A stretch of 64,000 nt of DNA from Agrobacterium larrymoorei (GTDB taxonomy: Bacteria; Pseudomonadota; Alphaproteobacteria; Rhizobiales; Rhizobiaceae). Position 1 is the first letter of the stretch; every line of letters starts with the position of its first letter. Made by a program: the position numbers and the translations under genes. The notes beneath the pieces are model-generated. The model had not been told where the DNA came from. It saw only the letters and a program-made list of their open reading frames with translations, and did no database searches. This document shows positions 1 through 8,809 of this stretch, piece after piece. Location: the NCBI RefSeq assembly GCF_005145045.1, contig NZ_CP039691.1, positions 1,500,001-1,564,000 on the forward strand. The letters run 5' to 3'.

Positions 1-41
1 ATACGGCGATTGTTAGGCCGACATTCTGGGAGGAAATATCT

Positions 42-485
42 GTGACATCGGACGTGCCGTTTTCGCTTGTGGGTATAGACCACGTCGTTCTGTTGGTGGA
101 CGACATGGAAAAAGCGCTGAAATTCTATCACGACGTATTGGGTTGCCGTCCCGGCTACACCTACCCGGCACTTGGCGTGGAACAGGTATGGTGCGGAGCC
201 TCACTCATCGTGCTGTGGGATACGACGCATCCCGGAGGTGAGAAGGCCCGCCCGCCCGTTGCCGGTGGGCGCAATGTCGATCACATCTGCATCGCCACCG
301 GACCTTTCGAGCATGATGCGCTGCGTTCTCACCTTGAGAGCCATGGCGTGCTGATCCACCGCGAGGCCATGCATGGCGGCGCGCGCGGCATGGGCCACTC
401 CTTCTATATACAGGACCCCTTCGGCAACACGCTGGAGATCAAGGGGCCGGCAGAATATCCCGACGGGCGAGCCGTCGTCTCCTGA
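42..485 (+). CDS. VOC-superfamily (glyoxalase/dioxygenase-fold) protein
   Basis: A 147-residue single-domain protein of the vicinal-oxygen-chelate fold. The N-terminal beta-alpha unit (GIDHVVLLVDDMEKALKFY, about residues 11-29) and the C-terminal unit (FYIQDPFGNTLEIKG) are the two halves of the fold. His14, a second His near residue 83 (NVDHICI) and Glu near 132 are placed as metal ligands usually are. The start is GTG, with AGGA seven bases upstream. The family holds glyoxalases, fosfomycin-resistance enzymes and extradiol dioxygenases; no substrate can be assigned. It stands alone, ahead of a lipocalin gene in the same direction. Confidence 0.85.
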   Translation: MTSDVPFSLVGIDHVVLLVDDMEKALKFYHDVLGCRPGYTYPALGVEQVWCGASLIVLWDTTHPGGEKARPPVAGGRNVDHICIATGPFEHDALRSHLESHGVLIHREAMHGGARGMGHSFYIQDPFGNTLEIKGPAEYPDGRAVVS

Positions 486-562
486 TGTCCTCTTCACCAT
501 CTTGTTGATGCAACCGCCTTCATAAGACGGCGTTTTCCGCGATACTCTCGCGGAGAACAGTC

Positions 563-1096
563 ATGAACACACTGCTTCGACTTGCAGGCATAAGCCTGGC
601 ATTATGCACCGGCAGCCTTGGTATCGTGCCTCAAGCGCAGGCAAAAGAGCCCGCCGTGGCACAGACCGACATGTCTCACTATCGAGGCAAATGGCTGGAA
701 ATCGGCAGAACACCGATGCGCCTGACGGACGGCTGCGTGGCCGGATACTCCATCTACAAGCCCGGCGCGTCACCCGATCAGGTTCTGGTGGAGGACGGCT
801 GTCGCGAAGGCTCACCCAATGGCAAGCCGAAGACGATAGAAGGCGTGGGCACGCTGAAAGATTCCAAAACCACGAAAGCCAAGCTGCACGTCCGCTACCC
901 GCTTTTCTTCACCTTCGATTATTGGGTACTCTACAATTCCCCCGACCGCACATGGTTCATCAGCGCAACACCGGACATGGAAAACCTGTGGATTTATTCA
1001 CGTTCCGTCCCGTCCAAGGCGAAACTTGCGGTGATGGTGAAAAAGGCGAGGGCGCTTGGTTACGATACGAGCAAGCTTGAATTTCCGGAATTCTAA
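563..1096 (+). CDS. Lipocalin family protein (Blc-like)
   Basis: 177 residues with a cleavable signal peptide (hydrophobic residues 3-22, ending AQA-KEP), so it is exported. The lipocalin signature G-x-W lies at GKWLEIGRTP (about residues 43-52). The second structurally conserved block, YWVLYNSPDRTWFIS, fits the Blc/apolipoprotein-D subfamily. No lipobox Cys is visible at the cleavage site, so it is probably periplasmic rather than an outer-membrane lipoprotein like E. coli Blc. Bacterial lipocalins of this type bind fatty acids or lysophospholipids at the envelope; the ligand here is inferred from the family only. Confidence 0.85.
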   Translation: MNTLLRLAGISLALCTGSLGIVPQAQAKEPAVAQTDMSHYRGKWLEIGRTPMRLTDGCVAGYSIYKPGASPDQVLVEDGCREGSPNGKPKTIEGVGTLKDSKTTKAKLHVRYPLFFTFDYWVLYNSPDRTWFISATPDMENLWIYSRSVPSKAKLAVMVKKARALGYDTSKLEFPEF

Positions 1097-1191
1097 TCAA
1101 TGATCGCGGCTTGGACGCCGATTTTCTGTCGCCAAGCAGTGCATGGCGACAGAAATTCAATGAAGATAAAGTCCGGCGTAGGGCCTACAAT

Positions 1192-2445
1192 TTAGGCCGG
1201 ACGCACCAGAATGTGCTTCTTCTTGCCCAGCGAAAGCTTGATCACGCCATCCGCAGTTACTTCGCCAGAACCGATCAGCTTGCGCTCATCCGACATGCTT
1301 TCGTCGTTGATACGAACCGCGCCGCCCTGAACGTGGCGGCGGGCTTCGCCGTTGGAGGTGGCGAGACCGGCGCGGACGATCAGCGAAAGCAGGCCGACAC
1401 CGGCTTCCAGTTCGGCCTTTGGCACTTCGATGGAGGGCAGGTTATCGGCCAGCGCGCCTTCTTCGAAGGTCTTGCGGGCCGTTTCTGCTGCTTCTTCTGC
1501 CGCGGCGCGGCCGTGCAGGATGGCTGTTACTTCCGTCGCGAGGATCTTCTTGGCGTCGTTGATTTCCGATCCGCCAAGCTGGGCCAGACGGTTGATCTCG
1601 TCCATCGGCAGCGTGGTGAACAGCTTGGCGAAGCGAACGACGTCCGCGTCTTCCGTGTTGCGCCAGTATTGCCAGAAATCGTAGACCGGCAGCAAATCCT
1701 TGTTCAGCCATACGGCGCCGGAGGCGGATTTGCCCATCTTCGCACCGGAAGAGGTTGTCAGAAGTGGCGAAGTCAGTGCGTAGAGCTGCGGCGTTCCCAT
1801 GCGGTGACCGAGGTCGATGCCGTTGATGATATTGCCCCACTGATCCGAACCGCCCATCTGCAAACGGCAACCGACACGCTGGTTCAGTTCCACGAAATCG
1901 TAGGCCTGAAGGATCATGTAGTTGAATTCGAGGAAGGACAGCGACTGTTCGCGATCCAGACGCGTCTTGACGCTGTCGAAGGACAGCATGCGGTTGACCG
2001 AGAAGTGGCGGCCAACATCGCGCAGGAATTCGAGGTAATTCAGGCCGCGCAGCCAGTCGGCATTGTTGATCATCAAGGCCGGGTTCGGCTTGCGATCGTA
2101 ATCGAGGTAATTCGCGAAGACGTGCTTGAGCGAGGTGATGTTGTCCTCGATCAAGTCGACCGTCATCAGCTTGCGCGCCTCTTCCTTGAAGGAAGGATCG
2201 CCCACCATACCGGTGCCGCCGCCCATGAGAGAAATCGGCTGGTGGCCGGTGGCCTGCAGCCAGTGCAGCATCATGATCTGCGTCAGATGGCCAACATGCA
2301 AACTCGATGCGGTCGGGTCATAGCCGATATAGGCGGTCACGGTTTCCTTGGCGAACAGTTCGTCGAGACCTGCCTCATCGGAGATCTGGTGAATGAAGCC
2401 GCGCTCATCGAGCGTGCGGAGGAAATCGGACTTGAACCTGGACAT
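1192..2445 (-). CDS. tyrS: Tyrosyl-tRNA synthetase
   Basis: Class I aminoacyl-tRNA synthetase that charges tRNA-Tyr. It shows the HIGH-type motif ([13 protein letters not shown]), the KMSKS-type loop as KMGKS, and a C-terminal S4 RNA-binding domain ([14 protein letters not shown]). The start at 2445 (MSRFKSDF) was chosen because the 12 residues upstream in the open frame are basic and not part of the fold; that gives 417 residues, the normal size of bacterial TyrS. It is divergent from anmK, with about 150 bp between the two genes for both promoters. Function is certain; only the exact start is open. Confidence 0.97.
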   Translation of the reverse strand: MSRFKSDFLRTLDERGFIHQISDEAGLDELFAKETVTAYIGYDPTASSLHVGHLTQIMMLHWLQATGHQPISLMGGGTGMVGDPSFKEEARKLMTVDLIEDNITSLKHVFANYLDYDRKPNPALMINNADWLRGLNYLEFLRDVGRHFSVNRMLSFDSVKTRLDREQSLSFLEFNYMILQAYDFVELNQRVGCRLQMGGSDQWGNIINGIDLGHRMGTPQLYALTSPLLTTSSGAKMGKSASGAVWLNKDLLPVYDFWQYWRNTEDADVVRFAKLFTTLPMDEINRLAQLGGSEINDAKKILATEVTAILHGRAAAEEAAETARKTFEEGALADNLPSIEVPKAELEAGVGLLSLIVRAGLATSNGEARRHVQGGAVRINDESMSDERKLIGSGEVTADGVIKLSLGKKKHILVRPA

Positions 2446-2593
2446 AACCTTTTTCTTTCTGGGATTTGTCGTGATGCTCACTGCGTTTCAGTGAATGCCA
2501 GCGCCTTTATCATCATTTTTTGTAAAGTGCACCCGTTTGCGCCATGAATGTTCTCATTGATGAGGATATGATTCTTTGAAGGCGGAGCGGCGC

Positions 2594-3721
2594 ATGGGCA
2601 ACGTGAAAACAGCAATCGGCCTGATGAGCGGCACATCGATGGATGGCATCGACATCGCGCTGTTGCGGACCGATGGCGAAACCATCGTGCGCCACGGCCC
2701 ATCCGGCTATTTCCCTTACGATCCGCAACTGCGCAGCATCTGGCAAAAGGCCCTCGTCACCGCCCGCGCCATTAAACAGCGCGATGAGCGTCCAGGTGAT
2801 CTGGCGGATGCAGAGCGCAAGCTAACACTCGCGCACGCCGCTGCCGTCAAATCCTTTCTGGCGCGACACAAGCTTCATTCGCGGGATGTCGATGTCATCG
2901 GCTTCCACGGCCAGACGGTGTTGCACCGGCCTGACGATGCCCTGACTGTTCAGATCGGTGATGGGCCGCTCCTGGCAGAGGAAACCGGCATCGATGTCGT
3001 TTACGACATGCGCGCCAACGACATGGTGCATGGCGGGCAGGGCGCGCCGCTGATCCCGGTCTACCATGCAGCGCTTGCCGCCAATCTGCCGGAACGTTTC
3101 GAAACGCCCGCCGTCTTCGTCAATATCGGCGGGATTTCAAACCTCACCCATATTGGCGCGAGCGGCACGCTTGCCGCTTTCGATAGCGGCCCGGGCAATA
3201 TGCTGATCGATCAATGGATCGAGGCCCATACCGGCAAATCCTACGACAGGGGCGGCGAAACCGCCGCAAAGGGCAGGGTCGTCCCATCGCTCGTTGAGCG
3301 CTATATGCAAAGCCCCTTCTTCTCCGCCAACATCCGCCGATCACTGGATCGCTCGGACTTTACGCCTCCCGAAAAAGGCGAGGTCAGCCTCGCAGACGGC
3401 GCAAGAACGCTCGCCCATCTCACCGGCGCCGCCATCCTCAAATCCGCTAGCTATCTGCCGGAGCTTGCCAAAACCTACGTCATCTGCGGCGGCGGTCGCC
3501 TCAACCCGGTCATCATGACGGAGTTTTCCGAGCAGGCTTCCAAGCTCGGGGCACGTGTGATTGCCGCGGAGGAGGCGGGTTTCGATGGTGGCGCGATGGA
3601 GGCGGAGGCCTGGGCCTATCTCGCGGTCCGTTCGCTGAAAGGATTGCCGCTTACCTATCCCGGCACGACCGGGGTGGAGGAGCCGGTGACGGGTGGGGTC
3701 TTCACCGGCGCGAGGAGGTAA
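2594..3721 (+). CDS. anmK: Anhydro-N-acetylmuramic acid kinase
   Basis: Phosphorylates and opens 1,6-anhydroMurNAc released during peptidoglycan turnover, giving MurNAc-6-phosphate. Family landmarks are [12 protein letters not shown] at the N-terminus (phosphate loop), DFHGQT-like [17 protein letters not shown], and the CGGGRLNP block near the C-terminus. ATG at 2594 has GGAG six bases upstream; an in-frame TTG at 2576 with GAGGA nine bases upstream would add six residues. Adjacent tyrS on the other strand is a common anmK neighbour in Proteobacteria. About 375 residues, typical length. Confidence 0.95.
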   Translation: MGNVKTAIGLMSGTSMDGIDIALLRTDGETIVRHGPSGYFPYDPQLRSIWQKALVTARAIKQRDERPGDLADAERKLTLAHAAAVKSFLARHKLHSRDVDVIGFHGQTVLHRPDDALTVQIGDGPLLAEETGIDVVYDMRANDMVHGGQGAPLIPVYHAALAANLPERFETPAVFVNIGGISNLTHIGASGTLAAFDSGPGNMLIDQWIEAHTGKSYDRGGETAAKGRVVPSLVERYMQSPFFSANIRRSLDRSDFTPPEKGEVSLADGARTLAHLTGAAILKSASYLPELAKTYVICGGGRLNPVIMTEFSEQASKLGARVIAAEEAGFDGGAMEAEAWAYLAVRSLKGLPLTYPGTTGVEEPVTGGVFTGARR

Positions 3722-3726
3722 CGGCT

Positions 3727-4257
3727 ATGCATGAAGAGGTCATTCTCAAAACCGACAGGCTGCGACTTGTGATGTGGGAACCCGGCGATATCAGACACCT
3801 TCATCAATTGCATTCCACGATAGAAACGACGCGTTATCTCGGTGGTGCCGCTCCCTGGAGCCTCGAAAAATGCGAGGAGCGCTTGTCGAAATGGATTGAA
3901 GAGCACGCGCTTCACGGCACTGCGAAGTACAAGCTGTTGGCTCGGGATGATAACCGGTTCATGGGGCGGGCGGGTTTCTCGTTCTATGGCGACGAGAGGC
4001 CCGATTTCGAGCTTGGATATTCCCTACACCACCATGAATGGGGCAAGGGGTATGCAACTGAAATCAGTTCTGCCTTGCGAGACTGGTTTTTCGAAAGAAG
4101 AGTTGCCGACCGTTTCATCGCATTCACCCATCCTGAGAACCGTGCTTCGCAAAACGTTCTCACCAAGATCGGTATGCGACCGTGTCAGCCGATGACGATT
4201 GACGGTCTGGTGTGCCCGACTTTTGAATGTAAGGGAGAATGGCGCAGTCAGGTCTAA
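3727..4257 (+). CDS. GNAT family N-acetyltransferase (RimJ/RimL type)
   Basis: 176 residues; the opening (VILKTDRLRLVMWEPGDIRHLHQLH) and the block ELGYSLHHHEWGKGYATEISSAL, followed by FIAFTHPENRASQNVLTKIGM, are those of the RimJ/RimL/MccE acetyltransferase subfamily. The G-K-G-Y-A segment is the acetyl-CoA pyrophosphate loop and N-x-x-S-x-x-V the adenine-side helix. It begins five bases after anmK and is probably cotranscribed with it. The acceptor could be a protein N-terminus, an antibiotic or a small amine; nothing here decides it. Confidence 0.85.
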   Translation: MHEEVILKTDRLRLVMWEPGDIRHLHQLHSTIETTRYLGGAAPWSLEKCEERLSKWIEEHALHGTAKYKLLARDDNRFMGRAGFSFYGDERPDFELGYSLHHHEWGKGYATEISSALRDWFFERRVADRFIAFTHPENRASQNVLTKIGMRPCQPMTIDGLVCPTFECKGEWRSQV

Positions 4258-4270
4258 GAAAAGGCGGGAA

Positions 4271-4840
4271 TCAATCGTCGCAGTTCTTGCGGCCATTTTC
4301 CTTCATCCAAGCCCTAAATTTATTTGGGCTGATCACTTCCGCTAGCACGACTTGATCTGCTTTGGATTCTTCCGTGTTTTGGCTGCGAAACGCCTCCCGA
4401 CCGGCTCTTACTTCTAGCTTTCCTTCTTCCTGTGCTTTGATAGCTAACTCAGATATTCGGCCTGGTATCGCCGTAACGTTTACTCCAAGCCTATCAATTC
4501 GAAGGGTTGGAAGCTCATCTGTGTTCGCATAATCCGCTGAGGTGTACAGCAGAGTTAGTTGCTGATCGTGCGGCAGACGCAGTTCTGTGCTTTCGATGCA
4601 CGTTCCGTCGGCAGCGTCATAACGAAATTTCCAGCCCGACGCCTTGCCACTGGCAAAAATCTTGAAGTCGGGACCTTTTTCCTGTTCTTTGGTCAGCAGG
4701 TCAAAGGCTGCTTGACAATTTTCTTTATCTACACCGGATAGGCCCACACAGGGTTTTTGGTCTTCACCGGATGCAAAGGCCGAGGGCAAGCCGAACAAAA
4801 GTGACAATCCGGCGAATACATAAATCGAAATAGCTTTCAT
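4271..4840 (-). CDS. Secreted COX2-like cupredoxin-fold protein without copper ligands
   Basis: 189 residues: a signal peptide (residues 1-23, AFA-SGE), a short Cys-bearing linker, then a segment (about 90-185) that follows the C-terminal domain of cytochrome c oxidase subunit II: LPHDQQLTLLYTSADYA..LPTLRI, NVTAIPGRISELAIKA, and the closing VVLAEVISPNKFRAWMKE. The Cu-A ligands are gone: the position of the first His is occupied by ANTD, and the C-x-x-x-C-x-x-x-H-x-x-M loop is replaced by a stretch without Cys, His or Met. There is no membrane anchor beyond the signal peptide. Four Cys remain (about 32, 43, 79, 187) and could form disulfides. Assignment by eye; electron transfer is unlikely. 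Confidence 0.6.
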   Translation of the reverse strand: MKAISIYVFAGLSLLFGLPSAFASGEDQKPCVGLSGVDKENCQAAFDLLTKEQEKGPDFKIFASGKASGWKFRYDAADGTCIESTELRLPHDQQLTLLYTSADYANTDELPTLRIDRLGVNVTAIPGRISELAIKAQEEGKLEVRAGREAFRSQNTEESKADQVVLAEVISPNKFRAWMKENGRKNCDD

Positions 4841-4892
4841 TGAATACGTGCCTCAAAGCAAAACGGCTGCCAGAGGCAGCCGTCAAATTCGA

Positions 4893-5570
4893 TTACCGAA
4901 TGCGCTTGGCCGCCGGTTCCGGCACCAGTTCGCCGTTCAAACGGCGGTCCAGGTAGTCGCCGCATTCGTTCATCAGGTCGTCCACCTTGCCGGAGAAGAA
5001 GTGGTTGGCGCCGGGCAGGGTGCGGTGGGTGATGAGGATGCCCTTCTGGGTCTTCAGCTTTTCCACCAGTCCGTTCACGTCCTTTTCCGGCGCGACCTTG
5101 TCGGAATCACCGTTGATGATGAGGCCGGAGGACGGGCAGGGAGCGAGGAAGGAGAAGTCGTAGGTGTTCGGCTGCGGCGCAATCGACATGAAGCCTTCGA
5201 TTTCCGGGCGGCGCATCAGAAGCTGCATGCCGATCCATGCGCCGAAGGAGTAACCGGCGACCCAACAGCTCTTCGAATCCGGATGCAGGCTCTGCACCCA
5301 GTCCAGCGCGGAAGCGGCGTCGGAAAGCTCACCCGCACCGTGGTCGAACTCGCCCTGGCTGCGGCCGATGGAGCGGAAGTTGAAGCGCAATGTCGTAAAA
5401 CCGCGCTTCTGGAACATGTAGAAGAGCTGGTAGACGATCTGGTTGTTCATCGTGCCGCCGAACTGCGGGTGTGGATGAAGGATGATCGCGATCGGTGCGC
5501 TTTTTTCCTTGGAGGGCTGGTAACGGCCTTCGAGGCGACCCGCAGGGCCGTTAAAAATGACTTCGGGCAT
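4893..5570 (-). CDS. Alpha/beta hydrolase (serine hydrolase of the dienelactone-hydrolase-like group)
   Basis: 225 residues with a full catalytic triad: nucleophile in GYSFGAW (about Ser107), acid in INGDSDKVAP (Asp), and His in PGANHFF. The motif ILHPHPQFGGTMNNQIV near residue 31-47 supplies the oxyanion loop and is typical of a conserved bacterial group often found in alphaproteobacteria. No signal peptide, so cytoplasmic. Substrate is not known. It ends the leftward unit whose promoter region abuts the suf promoter. Confidence 0.85.
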   Translation of the reverse strand: MPEVIFNGPAGRLEGRYQPSKEKSAPIAIILHPHPQFGGTMNNQIVYQLFYMFQKRGFTTLRFNFRSIGRSQGEFDHGAGELSDAASALDWVQSLHPDSKSCWVAGYSFGAWIGMQLLMRRPEIEGFMSIAPQPNTYDFSFLAPCPSSGLIINGDSDKVAPEKDVNGLVEKLKTQKGILITHRTLPGANHFFSGKVDDLMNECGDYLDRRLNGELVPEPAAKRIR

Positions 5571-5622
5571 TGGTACTCCGGTCGGTTTTTCTGTTTCTGA
5601 CCGCTTTCCATGCGCAAGAAGA

Positions 5623-5673
5623 CTTGACGCGGATGGTCAGCTTTTCTAAAACCCAGTTTAGAATTATTCGAAA
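5623..5673 (+). promoter_or_regulatory. suf operon promoter with Irr (ICE) box and possible RirA site
   Basis: CTTGAC at 5623-5628 and CTAAAA at 5646-5651, 17 bp apart, match the rhizobial CTTGAC-N17-CTATAT promoter form. TTTAGAATTATTCGAAA at 5657-5673 differs at one base from the published iron-control element TTTAGAA-N3-TTCTAAA bound by Irr; a further TTCTAAA half site (5644-5650) overlaps the -10. TGA-N9-TCA at 5625-5639, the core of a RirA iron-responsive box, overlaps the -35. Reading both as operators is inference; their placement over -35, -10 and start site fits repression. Confidence 0.55.
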
Positions 5674-5784
5674 CTTTGCGTGCCTTCAGCACAGTTGGGT
5701 GTGTCATAAGGCAAGGGCGACGGAAATTTCAAGGAAAATGCGCTTTCACGCGCGAATGACCCGGATAAAGGCAGCTTTTGCGCC

Positions 5785-6954
5785 ATGAGCATGACGACAC
5801 GCACATATATGGACTGGAACGCGACAGCACCGCTGTTGCCCGCCGTCCGTGATGCGCTTGTTTCTGCTCTGGAAATGTCCGGCAATCCATCGTCCGTTCA
5901 TAAGGAGGGACGCGCTGTCCGTGCCGCTATAGAATCGGCCCGTCGGGATGTTGCGGCTTTGGTCGGTGCGCAGGCATCGCACGTCGTCTTTACCAGCGGC
6001 GCGACGGAAGCGGCCAATCTGGTGCTTTCGCCGCTCTTTAAAATGGGCCGTGCTTCCCTAAATATCGGTCATCTCTACGTTTCGGCAATCGAGCATCCGG
6101 CGCTTCGCGAAGGCGGTCGCTTCGAGCGTTCGAATGTGATGGAAGTACCTGTCACCCACCAGGGACTTGTCGATCTGGCGGCTTTGGAAGCTCTGCTTGC
6201 CGGGCATGATGCGGCAAGCGGGCTGCCGACGGTGGCGGTGATGCTCGTCAACAACGAGACGGGCGTTATTCAGCCTGTAGAAGAGGCAGCAAAGCTCGTT
6301 CACGCCGCTGGCGGGTTGATGGTTGTCGATGCCGTGCAGGCGGTTGGGCGTATCCCTGTCGATATCGAGGCGCTTGGGGCTGATTTTCTGATCATCTCCT
6401 CGCACAAGATCGGTGGTCCGAAGGGCGTAGGTGCCTTGATTTCGCGCGGCGAAGTGATGATGCCGAAGCCTTTGATCCATGGCGGTGGTCAAGAGAAAGG
6501 GCATCGTTCCGGCACGGAAAACACGCTTGCCATTCTTGGCTTTGGCGTTGCTGCAACAGAAGCGGCGCAGAGGCTGGACACGGAAAGCGAGCGTTTGGCG
6601 GGGCTGCGGATGCAGCTTGAGAATGCGATGCGGGCCGCGGCACCTGACGTCATTATCCATGGTGCCGATGTTCAGCGCGTTGCCAATACGACATTTTTCA
6701 CCCTGCCGGGTCTGAAGTCCGAAACGGGGCAGATCGCTTTCGATATCGAAGGTGTTGCACTGTCTGCCGGTTCGGCCTGCTCTTCGGGCAAGGTGGGTGA
6801 AAGCCATGTGCTGACGGCAATGGGGCATGATCCGAAGCTTGGTGCTTTGCGCATTTCGCTCGGTCACGCCACCACGGAAGACGATATTGAAAAGGCTATT
6901 ACTGCCTTTGCGAAGATTGCCGGGCGGCGAAAGCTCTCCGGTCAGGCCGCCTGA
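5785..6954 (+). CDS. sufS2: Cysteine desulfurase (NifS/IscS type), first gene of the suf operon
   Basis: PLP enzyme that removes sulfur from cysteine as a persulfide for cluster assembly. The PLP lysine lies in SSHKIGGPKGVGAL and the active-site Cys in LSAGSACSSGKV, the longer mobile loop of the IscS/NifS class. 389 residues, full length. It precedes sufB by about 200 bp and is the first gene after the iron-responsive promoter. A second, SufS-type desulfurase lies further down the same operon, so the two may serve different acceptors. The symbol follows usage in agrobacteria and is less certain than the function. Confidence 0.9.
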   Translation: MSMTTRTYMDWNATAPLLPAVRDALVSALEMSGNPSSVHKEGRAVRAAIESARRDVAALVGAQASHVVFTSGATEAANLVLSPLFKMGRASLNIGHLYVSAIEHPALREGGRFERSNVMEVPVTHQGLVDLAALEALLAGHDAASGLPTVAVMLVNNETGVIQPVEEAAKLVHAAGGLMVVDAVQAVGRIPVDIEALGADFLIISSHKIGGPKGVGALISRGEVMMPKPLIHGGGQEKGHRSGTENTLAILGFGVAATEAAQRLDTESERLAGLRMQLENAMRAAAPDVIIHGADVQRVANTTFFTLPGLKSETGQIAFDIEGVALSAGSACSSGKVGESHVLTAMGHDPKLGALRISLGHATTEDDIEKAITAFAKIAGRRKLSGQAA

Positions 6955-6970
6955 TAGGCGGCAATAAATT

Positions 6971-6990
6971 GCGAAATGTCAAAATTTCGC
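6971..6990. promoter_or_regulatory. Small palindrome in the desulfurase-sufB gap
   Basis: GCGAAAT and ATTTCGC form a perfect 7-bp inverted repeat around six bases, in the 203-bp gap before sufB. The gap also holds TTGACA (about 7113) but no good -10 at 16-18 bp. An operator or an mRNA hairpin are both possible; nothing identifies a regulator. Confidence 0.3.
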
Positions 6991-7157
6991 TTGCGGTGCG
7001 GTGTGAAAAGCGCCAACCCGATCTTAAATTAACGCATAAAAGCGCTGGCTTCCAAAGCCTCTCGCATTTATGTGAAAGCGCGAATGAAGGCGGAGTTTTC
7101 GCCTTGATACGTTGACAAGCCACCGGACCTTGTATCCGGCGAGATTGGAGAACGAAA

Positions 7158-8627
7158 ATGGCAGCGGTTCAGGAAACAATCGATCAGGTTCGCCAGATCG
7201 ATGTGGACCAGTATAAATACGGTTTCGAAACGCAGATCGAAGTCGACAAGGCGCCCAAGGGCCTGTCGGAAGAGGTGATCCGTTTCATTTCCGCCAAGAA
7301 GCAGGAGCCGGAATGGCTGCTGGAATGGCGTCTTGAAGCCTATCAGCGCTGGCTGACGATGGAAGAGCCCACATGGGCGCGCGTCAACTACCCGAAGATC
7401 GACTTCAACGATCTCTATTATTATGCAGCGCCGAAGAGCACGCCGGGCCCGAAGTCTCTGGACGAAGTCGATCCGGAGCTTCTGAAGGTTTATGAAAAGC
7501 TCGGCATTCCGCTGAAGGAACAGGAAATTCTGGCCGGTGTGCAGACGCGCAAGGTTGCCGTCGATGCCGTGTTCGATTCGGTTTCCGTCGTCACCACCTT
7601 CAAGGAAGAGCTGAAGAAGGCGGGCGTGATCTTCATGTCCATCTCCGAAGCCGTGCGCGAGCATCCTGAGCTGGTGAAGAAGTATCTCGGCTCCGTCGTT
7701 CCGACGACCGACAACTTCTATGCGACGCTGAACTCTGCCGTCTTCACCGATGGCTCCTTCGTGTTCGTGCCGAAGGGCGTTCGTTGCCCGATGGAGCTTT
7801 CCACCTATTTCCGCATCAATGAGAAGAACACGGGCCAGTTCGAGCGCACGCTGATCATCGCGGAAGAGGGCGCTTACGTTTCTTATCTCGAAGGCTGCAC
7901 CGCACCCCAGCGCGACGAGAACCAGCTGCACGCTGCCGTGGTCGAGCTCGTTGCACTTGATGATGCCGAGATCAAGTATTCCACCGTCCAGAACTGGTAT
8001 CCGGGCGATAAGGAAGGCAAGGGCGGTATCTATAACTTCGTGACCAAGCGTGGCGATTGCCGTGGCGACCGCTCGAAGATTTCCTGGACGCAGGTCGAAA
8101 CCGGCTCCGCCATTACCTGGAAGTACCCATCCTGCATTCTGCGCGGCGATGACAGCCGTGGCGAGTTCTACTCGATTGCCGTTTCCAACGGTTACCAGCA
8201 GGTCGATTCCGGCACCAAGATGATCCACCTCGGCAAGAACACGTCGAGCCGCATCATCGCCAAGGGCATCGCCGCCGGCTTCTCGGAAAACGTCTATCGC
8301 GGCCAGGTTTCGGCGCACCGCAAGGCTACCAACGCCCGTAACTTCACACAGTGCGACAGCTTGCTGATCGGCGACAAGTGCGGCGCGCATACGGTGCCTT
8401 ACATCGAAGCCAAGAACTCGTCCGCGCATTTCGAGCATGAGGCGACGACGTCCAAGATTTCCGAGGACCAGCTGTTCTACTGCCTGCAACGCGGCATCCC
8501 CGAAGAAGCGGCAATCGCGCTGATCGTCAACGGCTTCGTCAAGGAAGTCATTCAGGAACTGCCGATGGAATTTGCGGTCGAAGCGCAGAAGCTGATCGGG
8601 ATTTCGCTGGAAGGTTCTGTGGGCTAA
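7158..8627 (+). CDS. sufB: Fe-S cluster scaffold subunit SufB
   Basis: 489 residues, full-length SufB. Core beta-helix blocks are recognisable, including [30 protein letters not shown], and the C-terminal [12 protein letters not shown] and [19 protein letters not shown]. SufB forms the SufBC2D complex on which 4Fe-4S clusters are built using sulfur from a cysteine desulfurase and ATP hydrolysis by SufC. ATG is preceded by GGAGA. It is followed by a 182-bp gap with a perfect 30-bp inverted repeat before sufC. Confidence 0.97.
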   Translation: MAAVQETIDQVRQIDVDQYKYGFETQIEVDKAPKGLSEEVIRFISAKKQEPEWLLEWRLEAYQRWLTMEEPTWARVNYPKIDFNDLYYYAAPKSTPGPKSLDEVDPELLKVYEKLGIPLKEQEILAGVQTRKVAVDAVFDSVSVVTTFKEELKKAGVIFMSISEAVREHPELVKKYLGSVVPTTDNFYATLNSAVFTDGSFVFVPKGVRCPMELSTYFRINEKNTGQFERTLIIAEEGAYVSYLEGCTAPQRDENQLHAAVVELVALDDAEIKYSTVQNWYPGDKEGKGGIYNFVTKRGDCRGDRSKISWTQVETGSAITWKYPSCILRGDDSRGEFYSIAVSNGYQQVDSGTKMIHLGKNTSSRIIAKGIAAGFSENVYRGQVSAHRKATNARNFTQCDSLLIGDKCGAHTVPYIEAKNSSAHFEHEATTSKISEDQLFYCLQRGIPEEAAIALIVNGFVKEVIQELPMEFAVEAQKLIGISLEGSVG

Positions 8628-8639
8628 CCCCTCGCTCGG

Positions 8640-8730
8640 CGTCATCCTCGGGCTTGACCCGAGGATCCATTGACGCGACGTGCAAATTGAATTGACCGAC
8701 TGGATCCTCGGGTCAAGCCCGAGGATGACG
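8640..8730. repeat. Palindromic mosaic repeat (RIME1-like) in the sufB-sufC gap
   Basis: Two 30-base arms, 8640-8669 and 8701-8730, are exact reverse complements around a 31-base spacer. Each arm also folds on itself (ATCCTCGGG...CCCGAGGAT), so RNA can form one long stem or two short hairpins. The arm sequence CGTCATCCTCGGGCTTGACC recurs in altered form at 60.3-60.7 kb and belongs to the intergenic mosaic elements known in rhizobia. It lies inside an operon, so it will be transcribed. Confidence 0.85.
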
Positions 8731-8809
8731 GATGTGAGAATTGAGAACGGCCCGTAAACCGGGTCTGCGAGGCGGTTTTTGAAACCGCACTACGGATAGG
8801 AACTAAAAC

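Noticed and set aside
1111..2547. Long plus-strand frame of 478 codons opposite tyrS
   Set aside because: It is antisense to a certain gene, has no domain sense and mirrors GC-skewed codon positions.
7068..8645. 525-codon minus-strand frame opposite sufB
   Set aside because: Composition is that of a shadow frame (many Arg, His, Val, Asp from antisense third positions); sufB is full length and certain.
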